From positions 1-64,000 of the forward strand of contig JAOACR010000017.1 in assembly GCA_026417735.1 (NCBI GenBank): DNA of 64,000 nucleotides. Direction: 5' to 3'. Shown in pieces: positions 27,088-35,785 of this stretch (position 1 is the first letter of the stretch; every line of letters starts with the position of its first letter). The position numbers and the translations under genes were made by a program. The notes beneath the pieces were generated by a model. It was not told the DNA's origin, ran no database searches, and worked only from the letters and a program-made list of their open reading frames with translations. The DNA comes from Kiritimatiellia bacterium (lineage in GTDB: Bacteria; Verrucomicrobiota; Kiritimatiellia; PWTM01).

Positions 27088-27626
27088 ACTGCGACGACAT
27101 TCAGCAGCAAATCGTCGAGCAAGAGCCGCCGTTCGCGGCCTTCGTCACCGACCATCTGGCCCACTGCGGCAGATGCCGCGTGTTTGCGGAGCACGACCTT
27201 CGGGTGCGCGCCTGGCTGAGACTGAAGTCGCGCGAGACGGCCGGGCCAACAGCGGCCGAACGGGTGGCCCTCAAGATCCGACTGGCCATCGCGGACGCAC
27301 GGCCGGTTCCGGTCTGGCGGCTGTGGCTCGAAGAAACCGCGCTGCCGGCCGCCGCGCGGGCCGCCGCCGCTCTCGCGCTGGTCGCAGGCATCGCGGTGCT
27401 GTGGCGCGCGCTCGCTCACGCTCCGTCGCCCTCCGGACGCCTGTCCCGCGACGCGCTATCACAGCCCTATTCCCTCACTCCGACAGATGAGTTTTTGCCC
27501 GACCATCGTTTGGCGCTGCAACCGGAGCTGCCCACCAACCCTCCCCACTCCGTGATTCGGCTTGCACCTGCCACCGGAATTCAGTACGGTGCTCCCGGTT
27601 CTCGGCTGGTGAACTGGGAGCAGTGA
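27084..27626 (+). CDS. membrane anti-sigma factor with zinc-binding motif
   Basis: 180 aa. N-terminal zf-HC2/ZAS-type motif (Cys3, then His-x3-Cys-x2-Cys in DHLAHCGRC), a cytoplasmic linker, one transmembrane helix (about residues 93-115) and an extracytoplasmic tail of about 65 aa. Such proteins bind and hold the partner ECF sigma factor at the membrane until a signal releases it. ATGA overlap with the sigma gene. A strong terminator closes the operon. Confidence 0.8.
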   Translation: MNCDDIQQQIVEQEPPFAAFVTDHLAHCGRCRVFAEHDLRVRAWLRLKSRETAGPTAAERVALKIRLAIADARPVPVWRLWLEETALPAAARAAAALALVAGIAVLWRALAHAPSPSGRLSRDALSQPYSLTPTDEFLPDHRLALQPELPTNPPHSVIRLAPATGIQYGAPGSRLVNWEQ

Positions 27627-27635
27627 TCTCTTTCG

Positions 27636-27703
27636 GGCCCTGGTGTGCGCCCCGCCCTCCAACCGAGCCTCCCTCCAAAGGGGCGCACCACCAGGGCCTT
27701 TTT
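27636..27703 (+). terminator. terminator of the sigma/anti-sigma operon
   Basis: Long inverted repeat: left arm 27636-27653 (GGCCCTGGTGTGCGCCCC), right arm 27680-27698, pairing over 18 positions with one bulged base. A TTTTT run (27699-27703) follows. The loop is 26 bases, longer than usual. Confidence 0.75.
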
Positions 27704-27793
27704 GCCCGGCCACTGAGATGGCCGCGGCCGGCGTCCGCGCCCCAAACAACCGGTCGCACCGCCAAGTTTCCCGTCCCGCGCCGCCTCACTCAT

Positions 27794-27823
27794 TTGACGC
27801 TCGCGACCCCGCAGGTCTAGACT
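27794..27823 (+). promoter_or_regulatory. guaB promoter
   Basis: TTGACG (27794-27799) and TAGACT (27818-27823) are 18 bases apart, giving a predicted transcript start near 27830. This would place the first in-frame ATG (27828) outside the message and supports the ATG at 27846, which has AAAGGA just upstream. Confidence 0.45.
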
Positions 27824-27845
27824 CCTCATGCCAAAAGGACGTGCG

Positions 27846-29336
27846 ATGAGCATCAATCCCGAAATGGACGCCTTCATGGCCGCATTTCCTCATGAGGCGC
27901 TCACATTCGACGACGTTTCGCTGATCACCCAGTACAGCGACTTCCTCCCCCCCGAAGCGGACATCCGCACCCGGCTGACCTCCCGCATCACAATGAGCAT
28001 CCCGTTCATCAGTGCCGCGATGGACACCGTCACCGAAAGCCGGATGGCCATCGGCATGGCAATGCTGGGCGGCCTGGGTGTCATTCACAAAAACCTCTCG
28101 ATCGCCGAGCAGGTCGAGATGGTCGACGCGGTGAAACGCCACCTCAACGGCCTGATCGCGAAGCCGGTGACGTTTCGCGACCACCAGACGCTGCGCGACG
28201 TCCGCGAAACGTGCGAGAAGGCGGGATACGGATTCTCCGGCTTCCCGATCCTCGACCGGAATGACCGGCTGGTCGGCATCCTCACCGCGCGGGATGTGAA
28301 GTTCGCCCCCTCCCCCGACGCCCCCATCCGCGAGGTGATGACCCGAAACGTGATCACCGCGCCGCCCAACACGACCCTGCAGGAAGCCTACGAGATCATG
28401 ACCCGCCATCGGATCGGCAAGCTCCCGCTGGTCCGCGGCCGCAAACTCGTCGGCCTGTACTCCTATTCCGACGTCGCCACGCTCGTGCGGAACGTAAAGC
28501 CACAGTACAACCGCGATGCGCACTACCGGCTGCGGGTGGGCGCAGCGGTCGGCCCCGGCGACTACGAGCGGGTCGAAGCGCTCGCGGAACACCATGCGGA
28601 TGTGATCGTGATCGACACCGCGCACGGTCACAGCCGCGGTGTGATTGAGATGACCCGCTGGACGAAGACACGCTTTCCCGACCTCGACGTGATCGCCGGG
28701 AACATCGCGACCGGCGAGGCCGCGATCGCCCTGCGCGATGCCGGAGCGGACGCGGTGAAGGTGGGGATCGGTCCCGGCTCCATCTGCACCACTCGCGTCG
28801 TCGCCGGCGTGGGCGTACCGCAGATCACCGCGATCTATGAGTGCGCGCGCGCGCTGAACGATTCGATCCCGGTGATTGCCGACGGCGGTATCCGGCACTC
28901 CGGCGACGTGCCAAAAGCGATCGCGGCCGGTGCCGAGTCGGTCATGATGGGCGGCGTGCTCGCCGGCACGGATGAAAGCCCCGGCGAAAAGATCATCCAC
29001 CAGGGCCGCCAGTATGTCGCCTATCGGGGAATGGGCAGCTTGGATGCGATGCGGGCGCGAGAGGGCAGCCGACAGCGCTATGGGCTGGCTGGCGCCAGCG
29101 AAGAGGAGCTGGTGCCGCAGGGCATTGAAGGCATGGTCCCCTACGCCGGCTCGCTCGACAAGGTGATTGCGCAGTTCTGCGGAGGTCTCCGCGCCGCGAT
29201 GGGCTATTGCGGATGCCGCACGATCGCCGAGCTCCGTCGCCGCGGCCGGTTCGTGCGCATCACACAGGCCGGCGTCATCGAGTCGCACCCCCATGACGTG
29301 AAGATCACGAAGGAATCCCCCAACTACCGATTGTGA
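27846..29336 (+). CDS. guaB: IMP dehydrogenase
   Basis: Oxidises IMP to XMP, the committed step of GMP synthesis. 496 aa, typical length. The N-terminal barrel start ([14 protein letters not shown]), two CBS domains inserted at about residues 95-215, catalytic Cys314 in GPGSICTTR, the DGGIRHSGD phosphate loop and the GMGS flap/YGL segments are all present. ATG 27846 follows AAAGGA. It is 14 bases upstream of a Tat-exported oxidoreductase whose ribosome binding site lies just after the guaB stop. Confidence 0.96.
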   Translation: MSINPEMDAFMAAFPHEALTFDDVSLITQYSDFLPPEADIRTRLTSRITMSIPFISAAMDTVTESRMAIGMAMLGGLGVIHKNLSIAEQVEMVDAVKRHLNGLIAKPVTFRDHQTLRDVRETCEKAGYGFSGFPILDRNDRLVGILTARDVKFAPSPDAPIREVMTRNVITAPPNTTLQEAYEIMTRHRIGKLPLVRGRKLVGLYSYSDVATLVRNVKPQYNRDAHYRLRVGAAVGPGDYERVEALAEHHADVIVIDTAHGHSRGVIEMTRWTKTRFPDLDVIAGNIATGEAAIALRDAGADAVKVGIGPGSICTTRVVAGVGVPQITAIYECARALNDSIPVIADGGIRHSGDVPKAIAAGAESVMMGGVLAGTDESPGEKIIHQGRQYVAYRGMGSLDAMRAREGSRQRYGLAGASEEELVPQGIEGMVPYAGSLDKVIAQFCGGLRAAMGYCGCRTIAELRRRGRFVRITQAGVIESHPHDVKITKESPNYRL

Positions 29337-29350
29337 ACAAGGAGGTTCTC

Positions 29351-30697
29351 ATGCTCTCACGCCGAGAATTCCTCGCGACGGCGGTTGCTGCCGCGGCGAC
29401 CGCTCAGATCGTGCCGCGCCGCGTGTTCGGTGGGCCCGGCCAGCCCTCCGCCAATTCGAAGCTGCGACTTGCGGCGATCGGCTGCGGCGGCCAGGGCTGG
29501 AGCGACCTGAAAAACATGCTCAGCGAGGACGTGGTCGCCCTGTGCGACGTGGACGACCGTCGCGCCGCGAACGCGTTCAAAGAGCTCCCCCAGGCGAAAC
29601 GCTACCGCGATTTTCGGCGCATGTTCGACGAGATGAGCGACCAAATCGATGCAGTGCTGGTCGCCACTCCCGACCACACCCATGCGGTCGCCGCGATGGC
29701 CGCCATGCGCCATGGCAAACACGTGTTTTGCGAAAAACCGCTCGCACACTCGGTCGCGGAAGCTCGCGCGCTCGCGCGCGAGGCCCGCACACGCCGGCTG
29801 ATCACCCAGATGGGCAACCAGGGCCATTCCAGCGAATCGATCCGCGTGTTCGTGGAGATGGTCCGTGCCGGTGCGATCGGCGAGGTGACCGAGGTCCACT
29901 GCGCCTGTGATGCCTTCCCGGACGTGTACTGCCAGTACGCGAAGCTGGCGGCGGTGCGTTCGGAGCGCCCAACGATCCCCCGCGAGCTCGATTGGGAGCT
30001 CTGGCTTGGCCCCGCGCCGGAGCGCCCCTACCACCCTGCCTACGTGCCGTGGGGCTGGCGCGGCTGGATGCCGTTCGGCACCGGTGCGATCGGCGACTGG
30101 GCCTGCCACGTCGTCGACCCCGTGTTCTGGGCGCTTGAGCTCGATGCACCGATTGCGGTGCAAGCGGAGTGCATGAACTATGACCCCCGCGAACATGCGG
30201 ATCTCTACCCGCCCGGCACCCGGATCACCTTCGAGTTTCCTGCGCGGGGCAATCGCGGACCGGTGCGGCTGATCTGGCACGATGGCAAGATCCGGCCTCC
30301 CCGACCGGAGGAGCTGGAGCCGGATCGTAACGTGCCCGGCGTTGGCGCGATCGTGATCGGCACGCGCGGCAAGATCATGTACGGATCCCACGGCGCAGGC
30401 GGATGCCGGATCATCCCGGAGGCGAAGATGAAGGAGTACGGCGCGCCGCCGAAATCCCTTCCCCGCATCCCGCACGGCCATTACCGCGACTGGCTGGACG
30501 CGGTACGCGAAGGCCGCCCGGCCAATGCAGATTTCGAATACGGTGCTCGACTGAGCGAGGTCGGCCTGCTGGGCGCGATTGCGGTCCGTTATCCCGGCAT
30601 CCGCCTGGAATACGACGCCGCCGCGATGCGTTTCACAAACCACGACGACGCGAACCGCTGGCTTGCGCCGCCCTACCGCAGCGGGTGGACGCTCTAA
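29351..30697 (+). CDS. Tat-exported Gfo/Idh/MocA family oxidoreductase
   Basis: 448 aa. The N-terminus SRREFLATAVAAAATAQIV is a twin-arginine signal. A Rossmann NAD(P)-binding domain follows (RLAAIGCGGQGWSDL, DHTHAVAAMAAMRHGKHVFCEKPLA, with the EKP motif) and then the alpha/beta C-terminal dehydrogenase domain. Family members oxidise or rearrange sugars and cyclitols. AAGGAGG at 29339-29345 gives an excellent start at 29351. The next gene is also Tat-signalled and sugar-related. Substrate unknown. tatA and tatC lie about 9 kb away. Confidence 0.88.
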   Translation: MLSRREFLATAVAAAATAQIVPRRVFGGPGQPSANSKLRLAAIGCGGQGWSDLKNMLSEDVVALCDVDDRRAANAFKELPQAKRYRDFRRMFDEMSDQIDAVLVATPDHTHAVAAMAAMRHGKHVFCEKPLAHSVAEARALAREARTRRLITQMGNQGHSSESIRVFVEMVRAGAIGEVTEVHCACDAFPDVYCQYAKLAAVRSERPTIPRELDWELWLGPAPERPYHPAYVPWGWRGWMPFGTGAIGDWACHVVDPVFWALELDAPIAVQAECMNYDPREHADLYPPGTRITFEFPARGNRGPVRLIWHDGKIRPPRPEELEPDRNVPGVGAIVIGTRGKIMYGSHGAGGCRIIPEAKMKEYGAPPKSLPRIPHGHYRDWLDAVREGRPANADFEYGARLSEVGLLGAIAVRYPGIRLEYDAAAMRFTNHDDANRWLAPPYRSGWTL

Positions 30698-30711
30698 CCC
30701 CCTCGCGTCCG

Positions 30712-31656
30712 ATGCGGCTCAACCGTCGCGAAGTGCTGGTCTCGCTCGGCGCGGCGATGTTCTCGCCACTTGGCGCCGCGCCCAGTACGGCCCTGCGGAC
30801 TTCGGCGCCCGCCGTCCGCTTCCAATACGCCCTCAATGCGGCGACGATCCGCTCCCATCGACTGCCCCTGCCCGAACAACTCCGGTTGGCGGCCGCCACC
30901 GGCTACCAGGGCTACGAGCCATGGCTCAGCGACATTGAAGCATTCGTCGCCGGCGGTGGCTCGCTTCGCGACCTCGCGCGCGAGTGCGCAGACCGAGGCC
31001 TGCGGATCGTCAACGCGATTGGTTTTGCCAAATGGATCGTAGAGGATGCCGCAGAAAGGGCCCGCGCCCTCGAACAGCTCCGCCGCGAAATGGGCATGAT
31101 CGCTGCGCTCGGCGGACAGTGCATCGCCGCCCCGCCGGCGGGCGGCACGAAAGCGGAACCGCGGATTGGCCTGGATGTGATCGCGGAACGATTCGCCGCG
31201 GTTTCCGCCATCGGCACCTCGGAGGGCGTTACGCCACTTCTCGAAATCTGGGGGGCATCTGCACATCTGAGCACGCTCGCAGAGGCCGCATACGTGCTGG
31301 TTCGCTCGGGGAGGGCGAACGCCGGGCTTCTCGCGGATGTTTACCACATTGTGCGGGGAGGAAGCCCCGTGTCGGGACTGCGGGCGTTCAATGGCGCGAT
31401 GCTCCGCTGCTTCCACATGAACGATGTCCCCGCCGAACCGCCGCGAGAGCAGCTGCGAGATGCGCACCGGGTTTGGCCCGGCGATGGCGCCGCTCCGCTC
31501 GCGGAAATCCTCCGGATCCTCGCCGATAGCGGGGCAGAAGTCACGCTCTCGCTCGAGTTGTTCAACGAAGAGTACTGGAAGCTGCCGGCGGCAGAGATCG
31601 CCCGCATCGGCCTCGAGAAAATGCGAACAGCGGTCCGGGCGGCCGGCCTGGCCTAG
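30712..31656 (+). CDS. Tat-exported xylose-isomerase-like TIM barrel protein
   Basis: 314 aa. Twin-arginine-type start (NRREVLVSLGAAMFSPLGAA). The body is an AP endonuclease family 2 / hydroxypyruvate isomerase-like barrel with candidate metal ligands at Glu in LLEIWG, Asp/His in LLADVYHI, His in CFHMNDVP, Asp in HRVWPGDG and Glu in LSLELFNEE. The last two match the end of such barrels. It follows the oxidoreductase by 14 bases, probably in one operon; the two may act together on a sugar derivative outside the inner membrane. Confidence 0.8.
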   Translation: MRLNRREVLVSLGAAMFSPLGAAPSTALRTSAPAVRFQYALNAATIRSHRLPLPEQLRLAAATGYQGYEPWLSDIEAFVAGGGSLRDLARECADRGLRIVNAIGFAKWIVEDAAERARALEQLRREMGMIAALGGQCIAAPPAGGTKAEPRIGLDVIAERFAAVSAIGTSEGVTPLLEIWGASAHLSTLAEAAYVLVRSGRANAGLLADVYHIVRGGSPVSGLRAFNGAMLRCFHMNDVPAEPPREQLRDAHRVWPGDGAAPLAEILRILADSGAEVTLSLELFNEEYWKLPAAEIARIGLEKMRTAVRAAGLA

Positions 31657-31956
31657 CACCGTGGGTGGCTGCGAGGCTGCCGACCGCGGTTCGTGGTGTC
31701 TTGCCGCCCGGTCAGTAGACCCGCGTTGGAATCGCGGGAGACGCCACAACCGCCGTCCCTACCCCCTCTCCCCAACCTCTGTTCCCCTCTTACCGACCGC
31801 GCCGGACTTCTCCCGCACGCTGAGCAGTCCCGCCGCCTCAAGTCCGTACGGCCTGATGGATCCAGCCACGCCGCGAGCAAGGGACTCCCTTCTTGCGGGA
31901 ACAACGCCCGACCACGGCTATTGATCCCGTGCCGTCATACCCCCACAATCCCTCCC
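31657..31956. other. intergenic, no gene recognised
   Basis: About 300 bases between the TIM-barrel gene and the radical SAM gene. The + strand frame stays open but its translation is Pro/Ser-rich and not protein-like. One short hairpin (CCCGCG/CGCGGG near 31730) has no T-run. No good promoter seen. Confidence 0.5.
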
Positions 31957-32922
31957 GTGGTGCTCGACGCCTACGCCTGCTGCCGGCTCTGCCCACGCGA
32001 CTGCGGGGTCGACCGCCGCGCCGGCCACCGCGGTCGATGCGGGGAGACCGCGCAATTGCGAGTGGCCTCCATCGTTGCGCACTTCGGTGAGGAGCCACCG
32101 ATCAGCTCGTCGCGGGGCTCCGGCACGATCTTCTTTTCGGGCTGTTCCAGCCGCTGCATGTTCTGCCAGAACTGGCAGATTTCTCTCGAGCACCTGGGCG
32201 ACATCCTCACGCCCGACGAGTTTGAGGAGCAGGTTCGGCACCTTCTGAGCCGTCATCGCGTCCACAACCTCAATTTTGTGACGCCCGACCACTTTTGGCC
32301 CCACATCGCCGAACTGTGCGAGCGCCTTCGTAGGTCCGGCGAGGCCGTCCCCTTCCTCTTCAATTCCTCCGGCTATCACCGTCCCGAAATGGTCGAGGAA
32401 TATGCGCGCTGGATCGACATCTTCCTGCCCGATTTCAAGTTCGCCTCGCCGGATCTCGCTCAGCACGTGATGGGCGATCGCCGGTACACCGATCTGGCGC
32501 TCGAATCGCTGCGCCGCATGGTGGATGCCCGCGGTTTTCTCGAACCGTGGGATCCGAGCGGCGAACGGCCCGCCCAACGCGGCGTGCTGGTACGCCACCT
32601 TGTGCTGCCGGGTCACGTACACAACAGTCTCGATGTGTTGCGGCTGCTGCGCCGTGAGTTCGGACGGTTCCTTCCCATTTCCGTGATGAGCCAGTTCCGG
32701 CCGACGCCTCGCTGCCACGAACGTCAATTTCTCAACCGGCGCGTGACCCCGGCGGAGTACGAGGAAGTTCTGAACGAAGTCGAACGTCTCGGTTTCGAGA
32801 ACGTGCTGATCCAGCCAGAGCCGCTCTCGGACGAGTTCACGCCGGACTTCCGGCTGGACCGACCTTTCGCAGCCAACCCCCCGTCCGTGGTGGCCCCGAA
32901 AGACCGGGGGCCCGCCCCATGA
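31957..32922 (+). CDS. radical SAM protein, PflA/PflX-like
   Basis: 321 aa. An N-terminal Cys-rich segment (CCRLCPRDCGVDRRAGHRGR, then CG) is typical of COG1313-type proteins. The radical SAM cluster Cys-x3-Cys-x2-Cys is in GCSSRCMFCQNW. Downstream are PDHFWP, FNSSGY and LPDFKFASPDLA, as in glycyl-radical-activating-like enzymes. The biological target is unknown. The start is uncertain: GTG 31957 has no clear ribosome binding site; TTG 31921 is an alternative. The 3' end overlaps the next gene by four bases. Confidence 0.82.
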   Translation: MVLDAYACCRLCPRDCGVDRRAGHRGRCGETAQLRVASIVAHFGEEPPISSSRGSGTIFFSGCSSRCMFCQNWQISLEHLGDILTPDEFEEQVRHLLSRHRVHNLNFVTPDHFWPHIAELCERLRRSGEAVPFLFNSSGYHRPEMVEEYARWIDIFLPDFKFASPDLAQHVMGDRRYTDLALESLRRMVDARGFLEPWDPSGERPAQRGVLVRHLVLPGHVHNSLDVLRLLRREFGRFLPISVMSQFRPTPRCHERQFLNRRVTPAEYEEVLNEVERLGFENVLIQPEPLSDEFTPDFRLDRPFAANPPSVVAPKDRGPAP

Positions 32923-34718
32923 GCATCCTTGCCCGCCACGCTGCGCACCGGCTCGGTCTCGCCTGGCTCGTCGCCGGTTCGCTCACGATCGGCGTTGCCG
33001 CGTTCGGGCGCGTGTGGGTACGGGCAAGCGGCGAGACCTTCGAGGCAACATTCCTGCAGCTGACCGGACGCCGCGTCATCATGGCCGGCCCCGGTGGCAC
33101 ACGCTTCGCGATCACACTGGACGAACTCTGCGACGAGGACCAGCGCCGGATCCTCGCGCTCGCCTCCGGCCGCACCCCGCCTCCCGAAACACCGCCGGAA
33201 GCGCGTGCAACCCAACGACCCGCGACGTCGCTGCCTCCATCACCCCCCGCCCCGCCCTCCCCCGCCGCTCCCTCACCGCGCCGCCGCGGGGAGCCGTCCC
33301 GCCTGTGGGGCGCCAGCGGCGAACTGTGGCGCGCAACCAGCCGCCTGCCGGACTTCTCGTTCGCAGGCTATCGTCACGGCGAAGCCACGATTCCCACAGT
33401 ACCGGTGACGACGGACGTCCGTCGCCACGGCGCTCGGGGGGACGGCGTCACCGACGATACCGCCGCATTTCGCCGCGCGATCGACGCAACCCCACACGGC
33501 GCGATCCTCGTGCCCGCAGGCCGGTACGTGTTGACCGACGTGGTCACACTGCGTCGTGGGGGCGTGGTGCTGCGCGGCGAGGGGCCGGATCGCAGTGTAC
33601 TGGTCTGCCCAAAGTCATTCACCGAAATCCGCGGCCGCTCCGTTGTGGACGGTTTCAAATCGCGCTGGGCGTTCAGCGGGGGCTTCGTCACGCTGGAGGG
33701 AGGTGCGGCGTCCGCACCGGCGGCGAAGGTCGTCGCGCCCGCCCGCCGGGGCGAGCGCACCCTCGTGCTGGATGACGCCTCCGCGTTCCCGACCGGTTCG
33801 TATCTTCGCCTGACGATGGCGAGCGAGCGCTCGCTCGGCCGCCATCTCCACGGCGATCGTTTCGAGGCGGGCGCGGCGACGTTTGAGGAGATGCAGTATT
33901 TCATGGACTGGGTCGCGCGGATCGTCGCGCGCGAGGACTCGCGCGTTACGCTGGACCGGCCACTTCGGCTCGACGTGCGGCCCGAGTGGGATCCGCGCGC
34001 GTGGGTCTGGCAGCCGACCGCGGAGGACATGGGCGTCGAGCACCTCTCATTCGAATTTCCAGGCACGCCGAAGAAAGCGCACTTGCTCGAGGAAGGTTTC
34101 AACGCGCTGCAGCTTCGCGGCGTCGTAAATGGCTGGGTCCGCAACGTCAGCTTCGTGGACTGCGACAACGGAGTGATCCTCTCCGGCTGCCGGTTCGTCG
34201 AAGTCAGCGATGTTCGTTTCGTCGCCCGCCGTCGCAAGGATCCCAGCGGCCATCACGCGCTGTGGGTGACCGGCTATTCTCAGGACTGCCTGCTGACTCG
34301 TTTCGAGATCGCGACGGTGTTCGAACACGATCTCAGCGTGGAGGGCCTCGCCAATGGCAACGTCTTCTCGGCGGGCCGCGCACGTCGGCTGACCTGCGAC
34401 CATCATGCGAACATTCCGTACGAAAATCTCTTCACCGACATCGACGCGGGTGACCCCCAGCAGCTGTACCGAAGCGGCGGCCGGGACGACCGTGGTCCGA
34501 AAACCGGCGTTCGGACGACGTTTTGGAACATCCGCGGCTCGGGAGAGTTCCCGAGAGCGCCGGACTGGCCGTTGATCAACCTGATTGGGGTCGGATCGGG
34601 ACCGAAGCTGCTGAACGCAGAAGACGGCCCATGGATCGAGCCGCTCAAGCCGGTCTGGCCGCCCAATCTGCACACCGCCCAGCGGGAGCGGCGGCTGACG
34701 CAGCGCGCCTCCCCCTGA
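32919..34718 (+). CDS. SHD1-domain / pectate-lyase-like beta-helix protein
   Basis: 599 aa. Signal-like N-terminus (RLGLAWLVAGSLTIGVAAFG). Residues about 30-80 resemble the SHD1 (SLA1 homology) domain common in planctomycetes and relatives (RVWVRASGETFEATFLQL, ITLDELCDEDQRRIL). A Pro-rich linker follows, then from about 165 a Pectate_lyase_3-type right-handed beta-helix (DVRRHGARGDGVTDDTAAF, VPAGRYVL). It reads as a polysaccharide lyase or glycoside hydrolase; no catalytic residue is certain. ATGA overlap with the radical SAM gene. Confidence 0.75.
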   Translation: MSILARHAAHRLGLAWLVAGSLTIGVAAFGRVWVRASGETFEATFLQLTGRRVIMAGPGGTRFAITLDELCDEDQRRILALASGRTPPPETPPEARATQRPATSLPPSPPAPPSPAAPSPRRRGEPSRLWGASGELWRATSRLPDFSFAGYRHGEATIPTVPVTTDVRRHGARGDGVTDDTAAFRRAIDATPHGAILVPAGRYVLTDVVTLRRGGVVLRGEGPDRSVLVCPKSFTEIRGRSVVDGFKSRWAFSGGFVTLEGGAASAPAAKVVAPARRGERTLVLDDASAFPTGSYLRLTMASERSLGRHLHGDRFEAGAATFEEMQYFMDWVARIVAREDSRVTLDRPLRLDVRPEWDPRAWVWQPTAEDMGVEHLSFEFPGTPKKAHLLEEGFNALQLRGVVNGWVRNVSFVDCDNGVILSGCRFVEVSDVRFVARRRKDPSGHHALWVTGYSQDCLLTRFEIATVFEHDLSVEGLANGNVFSAGRARRLTCDHHANIPYENLFTDIDAGDPQQLYRSGGRDDRGPKTGVRTTFWNIRGSGEFPRAPDWPLINLIGVGSGPKLLNAEDGPWIEPLKPVWPPNLHTAQRERRLTQRASP

Positions 34719-34743
34719 CGGCGCAGGCGATCAGCTGCGCGAT

Positions 34744-35652
34744 TCAGCCGTGGCCATCCGCCAGTTCCTTCGCGGGGGGCGAGACGGTTACCTCGGCAGC
34801 TGGTTCGGTCACGGGCGGCGGAGAGGGCGCCGGGGATTCCGGCTGATTCATCGGCGCGGCTGACGCGGAGCCCGAGGCGGCCGCGGCGCGACGGGCGAGA
34901 AACTCCTTCGCAAGCAGTCGGTAGGCGGCCGCTCCGATGCCGCCACTGTCATACACGATGATCGGCTTCGCGAAACTGGGTGCCTCACCGAGTCGCACGG
35001 TCCGCGGAATCAGACTCTCATAGACACGACCCGGAAAATGATTGACGACCTCCTGAACCACCTGCTGGCCGAGCCTGGTTCGACTCGAGTACATCGTCAT
35101 CACAATGCCATCCAGCTCGAGGCGCGGGTTCGCACCGCGGCGGAGGTCCTCGATCACACGCGTGATCACGCTCAACCCCTCCAGCGCGAAGTACTCGCAC
35201 TGCAACGGCACCAGCACCCGGTCCGCCGCGCAGAGCGCATTCACCGTGAGGATGCCGAGCGAGGGTGGGCAGTCGATCAGCACGAACTCGTGCGGTGTCG
35301 CGGCGAGATACGGTGCCATCGCACGTCGAAGTGCGAGGGCCGGCTCGGGCAGCCGCAAGAGCTCCACTTCGGCTCCGGCCAGATCCAACTCGGACGGGAC
35401 GATATCAAAGTTCCGGTAGTCCGTCGGACGTATGCACTCCGCGAAGGGACGCTCGCCAAATAGCGCCCGATAGATGCTCCCACCGCGGGCGGGCGAGCAC
35501 CCCAGGCCGCTGGTCGCGTTCGCCTGAGGATCGAGGTCCACCAGCAACACCGACCGGCGTCGCTCCACCAGACAGGCAGCGAGATTGATCGCAGTGGTGG
35601 TCTTCCCCACCCCGCCCTTTTGATTCGCGATGGCGACCACTTCCGTCGGCAT
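34744..35652 (-). CDS. parA: ParA/Soj-type ATPase
   Basis: 302 aa. Deviant Walker A (NQKGGVGKTTTAINLAACL), Walker A' / switch (LVDLDPQANATSGLG), Walker B (FVLIDCPPSLGILTVNA) and the QCEYFALEGL signature identify a chromosomal-type ParA/Soj. The last 45 residues form a Pro/Ala/Ser tail. Soj proteins work with ParB at parS in segregation. No parB follows here: downstream is the convergent beta-helix gene. Start taken at MPTEVVAIANQKGG (35652). Confidence 0.9.
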   Translation of the reverse strand: MPTEVVAIANQKGGVGKTTTAINLAACLVERRRSVLLVDLDPQANATSGLGCSPARGGSIYRALFGERPFAECIRPTDYRNFDIVPSELDLAGAEVELLRLPEPALALRRAMAPYLAATPHEFVLIDCPPSLGILTVNALCAADRVLVPLQCEYFALEGLSVITRVIEDLRRGANPRLELDGIVMTMYSSRTRLGQQVVQEVVNHFPGRVYESLIPRTVRLGEAPSFAKPIIVYDSGGIGAAAYRLLAKEFLARRAAAASGSASAAPMNQPESPAPSPPPVTEPAAEVTVSPPAKELADGHG

Positions 35653-35662
35653 GAGAAGCAGC

Positions 35663-35719
35663 CTAGCGGACTTTCCCTTCCGCTCCAAACTGCTTGTCGA
35701 CGGCTTCGGATTCCGCTAG
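35663..35719. repeat. 8-bp inverted repeat between parA and 35786
   Basis: CTAGCGGA (35663-35670) and TCCGCTAG (35712-35719) form perfect arms 41 bases apart in the divergent region. On the + strand, TTGTCG (35694-35699) and TAGCGT (35717-35722), 17 bases apart, could be a weak promoter. It is not a parS consensus. Possible operator; function not shown. Confidence 0.3.
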
Positions 35720-35785
35720 CGTCCGCCCCGACGGGCGTGCACACGTTACGGCGGAAGCGATACGACCAATCAAGGGAGCGTGATC

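Noticed and set aside
35663-35719. Possible parS site near parA
   Set aside because: The repeat CTAGCGGA/TCCGCTAG does not match the conserved parS palindrome TGTTTCACGTGAAACA.
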